The notes: a model not told the origin generated them from the sequence alone. A stretch of 17,827 nt of DNA from a bacterium (GCA_024277605.1 JAJRUU010000071.1:1-17827), one strand, 5' to 3'; shown: positions 6,984 to 15,300, numbered from the stretch's first letter. Numbers and translations: made by a program.

Positions 6984-8111
6984 CTATGTATTAAAATACT
7001 CTACTATTGAATCAACCACCAGTTCCTGCTGCTGTTTGGTTAACTCAGGATAAATCGGTAGCGCCAGCGTCTCCCGGGCCGCTTTCTCGGCCAGGGGAAA
7101 ATCCCCTTCTTTATAACCCAAAGAGCTATAACATTCCTGAAGATGCAGCGGAACCGGATAATAAATCTCGGTACCAATCCCTTTATTTTTCAAAAATTCT
7201 TTCAGTTGGTCTCGTTTTGGTGTCCTAACTACATATTGGTTATAAATATGCTTATTCTGGTATTCTGTAAATGGTAGAGTTATAATTTCCAGCAAGCCTT
7301 TTGCCTTAAACAGTTCATTATACAATTCAGCGTTCTTTCGCCGCTTTATTGACCAACTGTCAAGATATTTCAGCTTTACCGATAAAACAGCCGCCTGTAA
7401 TGTATCCAAACGGCTGTTTAACCCGATAACCTTATGATAATACTTAGGCTTGCTCCCATGAACCCGCAGGACAGACGCTTTTTGGGCTAAATCTGCATCA
7501 TTGGTGACTATCATGCCGCCATCACCCATACAACCCAGGTTTTTCGAAGGGAAAAAGCTAAAGCAGCCAAACGCCCCCATTGAACCTGCTTTTTTGCTTA
7601 GAGTATTTTTCCCGTATTCGGCGCCAATGGCTTGGGCGGCATCTTCAATGACCGGAAGTTTGTGTTTAGCGGCAATTTCTAAGATCACCTCCATATCGGC
7701 ACACTGTCCATACAGATGCACCGGCATAATGGCTTTAGCCTTGGGGGTGATCTTTGCTTCTATTTCGTTCGGTGAAATATTATAGCTTTTCTCATCAATA
7801 TCGACAAATACAGGCGTAGCGCCAAGCCTGGAGATAGAACCCGCGGTGGCAAAAAATGTATACGGGGTAGTAATTACCTCATCACCCGGACCGATACCCA
7901 GGGCCATTAGTGAAAGCAATATAGCATCAGAGCCGGAAGCCACTCCTATGGCATACTTAGTACTTGAATAATTTGCAACCTCTGCTTCTAATTTTTTTAC
8001 TTCAGGACCCAATATAAAAATCTTGTGCGCATAAACCTCTCTTATGGCCTGTAAAACTTCCTGCTCAATATCCTTGTATTGCGCCTGTAAATCTAGTAAT
8101 GGAACTTTCAA
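6984..8111 (-). CDS. DegT/DnrJ/EryC1-family PLP-dependent sugar aminotransferase
   Basis: This 375-aa enzyme transfers an amino group, usually from glutamate, to a keto nucleotide-sugar. Numbered from the TTG at 8111, it opens KVPLLDLQAQY as this family normally does. It has the PLP-ring Asp157 in EDAAQA and the Schiff-base Lys190 in FSFFPSKNLG, followed by GDGGMI. The start is decided by AAGGAG (8123-8118) six bases before the TTG. An in-frame extension reaching 8171 would add 20 residues that overlap the upstream gene and match nothing in the family. The Shine-Dalgarno overlaps the stop codon of the radical SAM gene, so the two are probably translationally coupled. Pairing with the downstream dehydrogenase suggests a WbpE/WlbC-like 3-aminotransferase. 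Confidence 0.88.
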   Translation of the reverse strand: MKVPLLDLQAQYKDIEQEVLQAIREVYAHKIFILGPEVKKLEAEVANYSSTKYAIGVASGSDAILLSLMALGIGPGDEVITTPYTFFATAGSISRLGATPVFVDIDEKSYNISPNEIEAKITPKAKAIMPVHLYGQCADMEVILEIAAKHKLPVIEDAAQAIGAEYGKNTLSKKAGSMGAFGCFSFFPSKNLGCMGDGGMIVTNDADLAQKASVLRVHGSKPKYYHKVIGLNSRLDTLQAAVLSVKLKYLDSWSIKRRKNAELYNELFKAKGLLEIITLPFTEYQNKHIYNQYVVRTPKRDQLKEFLKNKGIGTEIYYPVPLHLQECYSSLGYKEGDFPLAEKAARETLALPIYPELTKQQQELVVDSIVEYFNT

Positions 8112-8121
8112 TGTGATCTCC

Positions 8122-9189
8122 TTATAATATCCTGTCACCCATATTTTCAGGACAAACTGTGCAAGGTTCAAGTAACGGCATTTCTGGATCTAAATATATG
8201 CGCCGCATTCGTCTGAAATAATCATTATTCCAGACATTTTCATCAGTAAATTTACCATTTTGGGAAAGCTCAAGCAACATCCGGCCACAACTTCCTATAT
8301 TCCCGGCCCCATCTACCCTGAGGGAGGTAAAAAAAGTTTTACAGTTCTTAGCGGCAGCGCCCTTTAATGGGGGATAGAGGGCTATGTGCATGCCAGCCGG
8401 GGTGGTAATATTTGAAAAAATATTTTTAACCGCATTATCTTCTTCAAACAGACTGCGCTCTTTTGAAGTATATCCCGGGATATCCAGAGTAGAAAGATAG
8501 GGCATAATTTTAACTTCATCCACCCCCAGCCTACCGGCCACTTGAATCATATCATTCAAAAAGCCAAAGTTAGTCTTGTCAAGTACATAGGACACCCCTA
8601 TTTTCAAGCTAGCCCCGGTACTCCGCTTTTTGTCTACCAGGCTAACCACGTTTTCATAAATCTTATGGTAGCACTTTGTGCCGCAACCGGTAAACCGATC
8701 AAACTCATCAGCATTATGCCCGTTTAAGCTGACAAAAAAATAGGTGAGCGGGGCTGCCACTATTTCGTCTATCTTGTCAGCCAGGATAGTCCCATTAGAT
8801 GTAGTGCTTACATCCATCTTTCCCTCAACGGCTGCATATTCCACCATTTCAAAATAATCTTTATTTAACAGCGGCTCCCCGGTTCCCACAATTTGAATAG
8901 ATAATGCGGTTGGAAATGTATCCACTATCTGCCTAAACAGCTCATAAGTCATATCGGGCGCCGGTTTATGCCTATAGGGGTTGTCTTTGGCTCTGGGCGA
9001 GTGTGAAAGACACATATCACAACTGAGATTACAGCGGTCAGTAGGTGAGACCGATAAGACTATCGGAGCATAATTCAGCACCTCAGCCGGTGAACTGGCT
9101 TTATATTTTATGAAATTTATTGCCTGCACAAGGGTGCGCTTCCCGGTAACAAGCTTTATGGAAGACTTAACAATGTCTTGATAATTCAT
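8122..9189 (-). CDS. Radical SAM protein with SPASM-like C-terminal domain
   Basis: This 355-aa iron-sulfur enzyme reductively cleaves S-adenosylmethionine. The cluster motif CNLSCDMC gives Cys53, Cys57 and Cys60 (CxxxCxxC), followed by GTGEPLL (the GGE-like motif). The C-terminal part has four further cysteines (Cys283, Cys301, and Cys343/Cys346 in CTVC). This fits a SPASM-like domain carrying one auxiliary cluster. The start is the ATG at 9189, preceded by AAGGG six bases upstream; an adjacent TTG at 9195 is less well placed. Its position directly before the sugar aminotransferase, with ten intervening bases, argues for a role in making or modifying a glycan component. The reaction cannot be named from sequence. 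Confidence 0.85.
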   Translation of the reverse strand: MNYQDIVKSSIKLVTGKRTLVQAINFIKYKASSPAEVLNYAPIVLSVSPTDRCNLSCDMCLSHSPRAKDNPYRHKPAPDMTYELFRQIVDTFPTALSIQIVGTGEPLLNKDYFEMVEYAAVEGKMDVSTTSNGTILADKIDEIVAAPLTYFFVSLNGHNADEFDRFTGCGTKCYHKIYENVVSLVDKKRSTGASLKIGVSYVLDKTNFGFLNDMIQVAGRLGVDEVKIMPYLSTLDIPGYTSKERSLFEEDNAVKNIFSNITTPAGMHIALYPPLKGAAAKNCKTFFTSLRVDGAGNIGSCGRMLLELSQNGKFTDENVWNNDYFRRMRRIYLDPEMPLLEPCTVCPENMGDRIL

Positions 9190-9246
9190 TTTCAACCCTT
9201 ACATCATACACCCGAACACTTTATCAACATAATTCATCAAACAGAT

Positions 9247-9428
9247 TAAACCTGATCTATCCATAAACTCAGACTAGATTTGCCAGACCTCTTGTGAGAT
9301 AAGGTGCCTGAGCCAACGTCCAATAAAGCTTTGTTTGCCCGAGGCGGCAGGAACAGGAAACTGATAAATTTATACTTTTCAACTAAATGTTGATTCGCCC
9401 ATAACAATACCCGAATTTTTCGGGTTAA
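9247..9428 (-). mobile_element. MITE-like element copy B (reverse orientation, degenerate right end)
   Basis: In the reverse strand the body (9424-9251, 174 bp) starts CCCGAAAAATTCGGGT and follows the same order as the copies at 13126 and 15508: TTGTTATGGGCGAATC, ATAAATTTATCAG, CTGCCGCCTCGGGCAAA, TTATTGGACGTTGGCTCA, CTTATCTCACAAG. It ends GATCAGG, one change from GATCGGG. Flanks are TTAA and TTTA (reverse-strand reading), an imperfect 4-bp duplication. It separates the methyltransferase gene from the radical SAM gene inside the polysaccharide operon. Confidence 0.75.
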
Positions 9429-9448
9429 AAGAAGTACTAAGGGGAAGA

Positions 9449-10255
9449 TCACTCTGTTTTTCTGTATATTCCAACTACAAAACCACTCCAGAATTTGGAG
9501 TTAAACTTCCTTAAAAACTCGAATCTATCTGTGATAATATATTTAATCCCTCGAAAAAAATAAAAAACCAACCGGTTGAAAAGTGTTTGCTTCTCACAAC
9601 GATGGAACAACCCTGGTTCAAATCCACCGATATATCCTTTGAAAATTGTGTCTAGTTTAAAACATTTTTCATAATCATTCCATTTTTCTATATCCATGGT
9701 AGCTATATTATGCTGAGCCAGGTTTTGCGGAGCAAGTGTTTTCTGCACCCAATGATTTATGCCTAAAAAATTGGGCGCTCCAATGAAAAGGATACCACCT
9801 GGTTTTAATAATTGTAAGTGTTTTTCAACAACTATTTTTAAATCGGCAAAATGTTCAATAAAACCAATAGAATAAACAATATCAAATTCAGGCATGTCTG
9901 AAATATCATCCGCAAATAAATCCTTTTGATAAACAGATACTTCAAGGTTAAGTAGTTTAAAGTTATCCTGTGTTTTTCTACATCCAATCTCAGAATAATC
10001 TAATGCGTTTATATTATAATGAAATTTTTTTGCAAAATAAGCCAGATACCTGCCAGGAGCTCCACCTATTTCAAGAATCGTTAATTCACTGTCTTGGGTA
10101 AGAAATCTATCAAATGTTTCTAAGATTATATTTCTGTATAGATTATCTTTTGATTTTTTTACTTCCGCCGGAAGCTCTAGCTTCTCCCAATAATCTTCCC
10201 AGTCTTGTTGTTTAGTAAATCTTTTTTGTTCCATAAATACCGTGTTTTTCTCCAT
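9449..10255 (-). CDS. Class I SAM-dependent methyltransferase
   Basis: This 268-aa protein has a Rossmann methyltransferase core. Motif I is ILEIGGAPGR at 60-69, an acidic residue ends the second strand (NALDYSE, Asp86), FDIVYSIGFIEHF is at about 124-136 and KPGGILFIGAPN follows at 151. This is the Methyltransf_11/23 pattern. In the middle of a glycan cluster it most likely methylates a sugar or the growing glycan, but a small-molecule or protein substrate is not excluded. The start is uncertain: neither the ATG at 10255 nor the one at 10234 has a good ribosome-binding site. The gene is 52 nt downstream of the flippase and is followed by the inserted copy B repeat. Confidence 0.85.
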   Translation of the reverse strand: MEKNTVFMEQKRFTKQQDWEDYWEKLELPAEVKKSKDNLYRNIILETFDRFLTQDSELTILEIGGAPGRYLAYFAKKFHYNINALDYSEIGCRKTQDNFKLLNLEVSVYQKDLFADDISDMPEFDIVYSIGFIEHFADLKIVVEKHLQLLKPGGILFIGAPNFLGINHWVQKTLAPQNLAQHNIATMDIEKWNDYEKCFKLDTIFKGYIGGFEPGLFHRCEKQTLFNRLVFYFFRGIKYIITDRFEFLRKFNSKFWSGFVVGIYRKTE

Positions 10256-10307
10256 ACAGCTTATATAATAGGCGAATAAAACCCTTGGTAAATAAACTAG
10301 CCTTTTG

Positions 10308-11750
10308 CTATTCAGACAACAAAATTTCCTTTATTTCACTATGTAGGCTGCTAAATATGAACCGGACAGACATCGCATAAATAATCACACCCAAAATCAC
10401 TGGAATAATAAACCCTAAAACGTTTGCACTGTCAAACCTTGCCCCATAAAATTTTTCATAAATCAATATGCCAGTTGTCATTAAAACAGAAGACAGCGTT
10501 GCTGGATAGAGGCTAGCTATAAAGTCTCTTGTGCTCAAGTAAATCATGGAATTGGCAACATATTGTATAATAAAATATAGGATAAATGTAGCTATTGTTA
10601 AAGAGATACAAACGCCTATTATCTCATATTTTAAACCAATCAGCAAAAATAAAGGATAGGTGATCCCAGCTACTACATTCCACTTAAATTGTACGTCTGG
10701 TCTCCCTTTCGATATTATAACTGTGCCGGAGTGACAAATGATGGTCTTAACGAAACTCATAACACAAAGCATTTGCAAGGGGATAATAGCAGCTCTCCAT
10801 TTATAACCATAAATAACCTCAATAAATCTGGGAGCGGTTGTTAACATGCCAAACAAAAGAGGAAAACATATGAGCGAAATACATTTTATCTTCTTTTGGT
10901 ATATCCAGCTTATGGCAGCGTCATCATCCTGGATGGAGCTGAAAGTAGGTAAAGCCACTCGGCTGATAATACGAGAAAACTTGGTTGCCGTTAGATGGCT
11001 TAGTTTATAGGCGAATGAATATATCCCCAAGGTTGATTCACCTAATACTCTGCCTATCAGCAGATATATAATATTGTCAGACAGCGAAGTAGAAATACGG
11101 CTACCAACGATGTTTTTACCAAAGGCAAAGAGTTCCTTGAAACTTTGCAAATCAACAATCATCTTGGGCCGCCATTTGCAAAGCACCCATGAAATAGCGC
11201 TTCTAATCATGCTCTGACCTACCCAACCCCAGACAAGACTCCAGACGCCCCACCCATTGAGCGCCATAATAATTGAAGCGGTACCGCCAATTAAAATAGT
11301 ACTTATCTCAATAATTGCTATTTTTTTGAACTCGATCCAACGCTGTAGCAAAGCATAATGAACGAAACCAAAAGCAGTAGCAATAAAGTTTAGCGAAAGC
11401 GCCATTAAAACCGGCTGAACTAATTCATTTGTGAAATGATTGGCTAACAGAGGGGCAACACCTATAATCATCAGGCTTAAAAAAATACCAAAAACCAAAA
11501 TAAACCAGAAGGAAGTTGAAAGGTGAGATTCATTAATATCTTTTCTCTGAATAATAGCGGTTTCCATCCCTAATTGATTAATAACTGAAACAAATCCAGT
11601 AAAAACAGTCGCCATTGCAAATACGCCAAAGTCTTCCGGAAATAGTATTCGAGCTAAAATCGCATATATAACAAAATCAGCTCCATTGGCTAATAGTTGG
11701 CCTATGCCTGACCACTTTACTCCTTTTATAGTCCGACTCTTTAAGTCCAT
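10308..11750 (-). CDS. Polysaccharide flippase, PST/MOP superfamily (Wzx/WzxC-like)
   Basis: This 480-aa protein has about 12-14 hydrophobic segments spread over its whole length. The N-terminus (KSRTIKGVKWSGIGQLLANG) and LARILFPEDFGVFAMATVF are characteristic of the WzxC/TuaB type of lipid-linked-oligosaccharide flippases, which move undecaprenyl-linked repeat units across the inner membrane. Length is normal for the family. AGGA lies about 13 nt before the ATG, a weak ribosome-binding site. It lies between the GT4 gene and the methyltransferase gene, 41 and 52 nt away. No Wzy polymerase is recognisable in the window, so assembly by a Wzy route is unproven. Confidence 0.88.
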   Translation of the reverse strand: MDLKSRTIKGVKWSGIGQLLANGADFVIYAILARILFPEDFGVFAMATVFTGFVSVINQLGMETAIIQRKDINESHLSTSFWFILVFGIFLSLMIIGVAPLLANHFTNELVQPVLMALSLNFIATAFGFVHYALLQRWIEFKKIAIIEISTILIGGTASIIMALNGWGVWSLVWGWVGQSMIRSAISWVLCKWRPKMIVDLQSFKELFAFGKNIVGSRISTSLSDNIIYLLIGRVLGESTLGIYSFAYKLSHLTATKFSRIISRVALPTFSSIQDDDAAISWIYQKKIKCISLICFPLLFGMLTTAPRFIEVIYGYKWRAAIIPLQMLCVMSFVKTIICHSGTVIISKGRPDVQFKWNVVAGITYPLFLLIGLKYEIIGVCISLTIATFILYFIIQYVANSMIYLSTRDFIASLYPATLSSVLMTTGILIYEKFYGARFDSANVLGFIIPVILGVIIYAMSVRFIFSSLHSEIKEILLSE

Positions 11751-11791
11751 TTATTTGATATATCCTAAAGCAAAATGCTAAGTTTTATTGT

Positions 11792-13048
11792 TTAGTTTGT
11801 TTCTGAGCTTGTTAAAATATTTTTATAAATTGCTTCGATTTGGGGGATTATATTGGGCCAATGAAATTTTCCTGAATATTTACGGATAAATTCAGTATCC
11901 CACTTTTTGTCTAAAGCGGAAATTAAAGCATTGGCTAATTCTTTTGAATTTTTTGGTGGGATTAAATAACCGATGTCTTCACTGTTAACCACTTCTGGCG
12001 TACCACTCACTGCCGTAGCTACAACCGGCCTGCCACAAGCTACTGCCTCTACTACTACACAGGGGGTACCCTCACGATAAGAGGGGAGGCAAAAGACATC
12101 ACTAGCAGCATGCCATTGTAAAAGTTCATCATTCGGTTTACGCCCGGCAAATATTACGTGCTGTTCTAATTTCTTTGATTTTACCGTAGCAATTAGTTCT
12201 TCCTTTAAATCACCCTCACCTATTAGAACAAATAAAACATCTTTTCTTGTTTCATTTATCAAATCTATTGCCGCTATTAATTCCTTTATCCCCTTTCCCC
12301 TGCTTAAAGCACCAACAAAGAGTACTATTTTTTTATTTTTAGACAATTTTAGTTTCGTTCGAGCTTCTATTTTAGAAATGGGATGAAATTTTTCTGGACT
12401 TACCCCATTATATATAACGGTAATCTTTTCCGCTGGAATACCCAACTTTATGATATGTTCTTTTAAATTATTACTTACCGCAATAATCTTGTCGCATTTT
12501 AGTAATGTACTTATAGCTTTTGGTTTTATGTCTTCTATCTTTTCACCAAACCAATGAGCCTGATCAAGTTCCGGTTCCTCCATAAATAAAGAAGTTATAT
12601 CCGAGCCATGTGCAGTAATTACCACTGGCTTTCTCAGCCATTTGCCCAATATAACACCTAAATAGCCTGCATTATAGGTCATATGTGCATGAATTATATC
12701 TGTTTTAATTCCTTTTAATTTAACAAACAAAAACAGGCTGATTGACTTTAATAAATCTTTCAACCCGAATTCATTAAAGAACAAAAAAGGGACGAAATAG
12801 AATTTTACGTTATCAGGGAGCAAGTCTTTAATTTTTTCCGGCACATAAAAGTCCTTTCCCTTGCGCCTTTCTATCAATCTATATACCGAGGGGAAAAGTG
12901 CTCTTGGATAAAGTATAGTAATATTATAATTTCTTTTTGCCAATTCCAACACTTGTTGCAAAACAAATATACCATGCCATTTAAAGTTTTCACTAGGAAA
13001 TGTTTGGGTAAGGATAAGTATGTTTTTCTTTTCCGCCATTGTTTGCAT
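11792..13048 (-). CDS. Glycosyltransferase family 4
   Basis: This 418-aa GT-B retaining glycosyltransferase has an N-terminal acceptor domain with the TQTFPSENFKWHGIFV opening, HAHMTYNAGYLG at about 120-131 and TAHGSD at 145-150. The C-terminal donor domain starts near residue 240 (VLFVGALSRGKGI) and has NGVSPEKF at 214-221 and the EX7E pair Glu326/Glu334 (EGTPCVVVE), then ACGRPVVATAVSGTPE. All expected motifs are present. It is the first gene of the minus-strand cluster. Start choice is open between ATG 13048 (AGGA only three bases away) and ATG 13039 (about 12 bases). Sugar specificity is not predictable. Confidence 0.88.
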   Translation of the reverse strand: MQTMAEKKNILILTQTFPSENFKWHGIFVLQQVLELAKRNYNITILYPRALFPSVYRLIERRKGKDFYVPEKIKDLLPDNVKFYFVPFLFFNEFGLKDLLKSISLFLFVKLKGIKTDIIHAHMTYNAGYLGVILGKWLRKPVVITAHGSDITSLFMEEPELDQAHWFGEKIEDIKPKAISTLLKCDKIIAVSNNLKEHIIKLGIPAEKITVIYNGVSPEKFHPISKIEARTKLKLSKNKKIVLFVGALSRGKGIKELIAAIDLINETRKDVLFVLIGEGDLKEELIATVKSKKLEQHVIFAGRKPNDELLQWHAASDVFCLPSYREGTPCVVVEAVACGRPVVATAVSGTPEVVNSEDIGYLIPPKNSKELANALISALDKKWDTEFIRKYSGKFHWPNIIPQIEAIYKNILTSSETN

Positions 13049-13089
13049 TTTTCCTGTTAATTGCTATGTGTCATCAGATTTATGAACCT

Positions 13090-13118
13090 AAAATAGCAAA
13101 CCAAGACTAACTTTGCAA
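13090..13118 (-). promoter_or_regulatory. Possible sigma-70-type promoter for the polysaccharide cluster
   Basis: On the minus strand, TTGCAA (13118-13113) and TATTTT (13095-13090) are separated by 17 bases, each matching four of six consensus positions. It lies about 40 nt upstream of the first gene's ATG and next to the repeat copy C. Weak on sequence alone; chance occurrence is likely in this AT-rich DNA. Confidence 0.3.
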
Positions 13119-13121
13119 TAT

Positions 13122-13305
13122 CTAACCCGAAAAATTCGGGTCTTGTTATGGGGAAATCGACATTTACTTGAAAAACATATATTTATCAGCTTCCTGCTCC
13201 TGCCGCCTCGGGCAAATAAAGTTTTATTGGGCGTTGGCTCATAAACCTTATCTCACAAGGGGTGTCTTGCGAATCCAGCCTGAGTTTATGAATAGATCGG
13301 GCTAA
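13122..13305 (+). mobile_element. MITE-like element copy C
   Basis: The body 13126-13301 (176 bp) is bounded by CCCGAAAAATTCGGGT and GATCGGG, and flanked by the exact 4-bp repeat CTAA (13122-13125 and 13302-13305). The two ends form an imperfect inverted repeat: CCCGAAAAATTC against CCCGATCTATTC, 9 of 12 identical. Inside, TCATAAAC (near 13240) pairs with GTTTATGA, enclosing a smaller CACAAG/CTTGCG hairpin. No reading frame of note. It occupies most of the 334-nt gap between divergent genes; only weak promoters are seen in the rest. Confidence 0.8.
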
Positions 13306-13332
13306 CTACTGTTTTTAAAGAAGGCAGCTTAC

Positions 13333-13361
13333 TTGTCCACCGAATTAGTCTATGATAGTAT
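13333..13361 (+). promoter_or_regulatory. Possible promoter of the nucleotidyltransferase-like gene
   Basis: TTGTCC (13333-13338) and TAGTAT (13356-13361) have a 17-base spacer and four of six matches each. Transcription would begin near 13368, just before the gene. This favours initiation at the ATG at 13383 over the ATG at 13371, which would be almost leaderless. Confidence 0.35.
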
Positions 13362-13382
13362 ATCGCCAACATGAGGAGTGAT

Positions 13383-14612
13383 ATGCTGCAAAACCAACCA
13401 TACACAGAAAAGCATTGGGGGCCATATTATGCGCTCTTGTTTCGGGCCACCAAATATCGGCCCGATGACACAGATCGAGAGAAAATCCGGCGCCTAATCC
13501 AGTCGGGGATCAACTGGGAAATACTTTTAAACCTGGCCCGCTGTTATGATGTAATCAGCTTGTTATATTATTGTTTAAGAGAGCCCTGCTGGAAAGATAT
13601 TATTCCTGGTGTGGTATTAGCCAGCCTCAAGGATGAGTATGCCGCGGTTTGTGGCTTAAATCTGGCTTATTATAACGAGCTGGAACGTTTATTAGGCGTA
13701 TTGGCTGAGCAAAAGGTTGAGGTTATGCTGTTAAAGGGGGCGGCCCTGGCCCAATTACTTTACCCTGATATTGTACTGCGGGCTTTTGGAGATGTGGATT
13801 TGTTAGTCCATCCAGAACATCTGGGGCAAATACATGAGATCATGCAGCCCGATTATCAACTGGAAAATCCCTTACCCGCTGCCCGACTTATGAGGAAGTG
13901 TTACTTCCACCTGACGTATAAGCGTAAGCTCGCCCCAAATTTAAGCTTTGAATTCCACTGGAACCTTTATTCAGCAGAGGATTTAATCGATTTTAACGCA
14001 AATCGCTTATGGCAAGGCGCAAGGTATATTGATATATCATCGGCTAAGGCATTGGTCCCATCGCTGGAGAATCTTTTTCTGCACCTCTGCTTACATTTTA
14101 GCGGTCACTGGTTTTTGTCCTTAAAGGACTTATGGGATGTGGAGTGGATAGTCTCTTCACCAGAGAATATTATTGATTGGGAGCAAATTATGGCGGTGGT
14201 CAAAGCATCAGGCATAGCTACTCGTGTTTATTATACATTATATTTTGCCAATAAGTTGTTGGGCACCGACATAGAGCCACATATATGGCAAGCCCTTACA
14301 CCCCCGGCATTAACCCGCAGGCTGTTTCCGCTTATTCTGGATGAGCAAAAGCTATTATGCGGGGAGGCGGAACTAAATAAGGACAGCAGGGGGATGGTAT
14401 CCTTTTTTCTTTACCAGGACAAGTGGTTTAAATTTCTTAAGCGCTTACTTTATCCGGGGGTCTGCTGGCTCACTATCTATCCCGATGAGCCTTATATAAA
14501 CCCACTGACCATTAAGCTGAAAACCTTGTTGCGGGGAATTCGGCTGTTCTTCTATATAATTGGTCGATTTACAATCAGTCTTATTCGCTCTTTAAACTAT
14601 AGGGTATCTTGA
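13383..14612 (+). CDS. Nucleotidyltransferase family protein (NTP_transf_5 type)
   Basis: This 409-aa protein contains the core of the NTP_transf_5 family (PF14907 type): MLLKGAALAQLLY around residues 115-127, then RAFGDVDLLV with the metal-binding Asp137-x-Asp139. Further on are FEFHWNLYS and a long helical C-terminal region. Such proteins are frequent beside capsule and exopolysaccharide genes, but their substrate is unknown. AGGAG at 13374-13378 precedes the ATG at 13383 by four bases. The earlier in-frame ATG at 13371 overlaps that site, so 13383 is preferred. The last residues (RVS) and the TGA stop are formed by the conserved GGGTATCTTGA flank of the palindrome-array repeat, so the natural C-terminus may have been altered by that insertion. 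Confidence 0.8.
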   Translation: MLQNQPYTEKHWGPYYALLFRATKYRPDDTDREKIRRLIQSGINWEILLNLARCYDVISLLYYCLREPCWKDIIPGVVLASLKDEYAAVCGLNLAYYNELERLLGVLAEQKVEVMLLKGAALAQLLYPDIVLRAFGDVDLLVHPEHLGQIHEIMQPDYQLENPLPAARLMRKCYFHLTYKRKLAPNLSFEFHWNLYSAEDLIDFNANRLWQGARYIDISSAKALVPSLENLFLHLCLHFSGHWFLSLKDLWDVEWIVSSPENIIDWEQIMAVVKASGIATRVYYTLYFANKLLGTDIEPHIWQALTPPALTRRLFPLILDEQKLLCGEAELNKDSRGMVSFFLYQDKWFKFLKRLLYPGVCWLTIYPDEPYINPLTIKLKTLLRGIRLFFYIIGRFTISLIRSLNYRVS

Positions 14613-14672
14613 AAAATGGGGCCTGCCCCCAAGGGGGCCTACCCGCAAGGGGACCTGTCCCCAATGTCCCCC
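14601..14672 (+). repeat. Palindrome array with conserved flank overlapping a stop codon
   Basis: The flank AGGGTATCTTGAAAAA (14601-14616) matches AGGATACCTTGAAAAA at 86-101 in 14 of 16 positions. It is followed by GGGGCCTGCCCCC (14618-14630), GGGGGCCTACCCGC (14633-14646), GGGGACCTGTCCCC (14649-14662) and AATGTCCCCC (14663-14672). The TGA of the preceding gene (14610-14612) lies inside the flank. The units could act as RNA hairpins downstream of that gene, but there is no T-tract. Confidence 0.7.
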
Positions 14673-14733
14673 TACAGCAATCTATTTGTGTAGACAGCAT
14701 ACATGTCTTGTGCTTCAAATTTTGTTAAATTGT

Positions 14734-14762
14734 TTGACATAGCATGTCATTAATGCTATTTT
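14734..14762 (+). promoter_or_regulatory. Promoter with nested dyad upstream of the mono-haem cytochrome gene
   Basis: A perfect -35 TTGACA (14734-14739) and TATTTT (14757-14762) are separated by 17 bases. The spacer contains TAGCAT-N7-ATGCTA (14740-14758), a perfect 6-bp inverted repeat reaching the -10. It is flanked by TGACA at 14735-14739 and TGTCA further downstream. The arrangement resembles an operator that would occlude RNA polymerase. Transcription would begin near 14769, giving a leader of about 64 nt. Confidence 0.5.
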
Positions 14763-14832
14763 GTCAATCGTTTGTTGAGTATATTCCAAAATGTCATAGT
14801 TTAATCGTTTTCTTATAAAGGGAGGATATAGA

Positions 14833-15300
14833 ATGAAATGGCGCACAATTAAAATATTTGCACTGGCAGCACTGTTAACAACTGGAATAATAAGTTGTGG
14901 TGGAGAAGCTCCCCAACAAAAAAAGACTGAAAGCCGCATGGAGAAAATGAAACCAAAATCTGGGGATAGCCTCTCTAAGCTCATGGATAGAAGCTGGAGT
15001 AATTTCGATTATGTAATTTACGGCTTCTTAAATTATGATAACGAAAAGATAAGAATCGTGGCTGACAATCTAGCCACCCTTGCTGAATACATGAAAAAAG
15101 GAATCACCCCGGCTTACAAACGACATGGAGCAGAATGGAATGAACAGTGTGACCTGATGAAAGATTTAGCCGTAAAATTAAAGCAAAATGTTGAACAGCA
15201 AAATTTTGATGAAGCAAAAGAGAATTTTCAGGGAATGATAGGTACCTGCATGGATTGCCACCTGTTATATCGTAAGCACCTGATAAAAACCCCGGAATAA
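14833..15300 (+). CDS. Cytochrome c'/c556-like mono-haem lipoprotein
   Basis: This 155-aa secreted haem protein has a signal peptide with hydrophobic core (residues 7-20) ending IIS-Cys22, a lipobox, so it is probably lipid-anchored after cleavage. The mature part is helical. It carries a single haem motif CMDCH (Cys139, Cys142, His143) followed by LYRKH only about 12 residues from the C-terminus. This is the placement of class II (four-helix-bundle) cytochromes such as c' and c556. Methionines near the first helix (RMEKMK, KLMDR) could be a sixth ligand, as in c556, but this is inference. GGGAGG seven bases before the ATG is strong. A close paralogue follows 515 nt downstream. Role: electron transfer or gas/redox sensing; not resolvable. 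Confidence 0.75.
   Translation: MKWRTIKIFALAALLTTGIISCGGEAPQQKKTESRMEKMKPKSGDSLSKLMDRSWSNFDYVIYGFLNYDNEKIRIVADNLATLAEYMKKGITPAYKRHGAEWNEQCDLMKDLAVKLKQNVEQQNFDEAKENFQGMIGTCMDCHLLYRKHLIKTPE

Noticed and set aside
9246..9452. 68-codon minus-strand reading frame between the methyltransferase and radical SAM genes
   Set aside because: It lies almost entirely in MITE copy B; the frame is not kept in the other copies and no ribosome-binding site is present.
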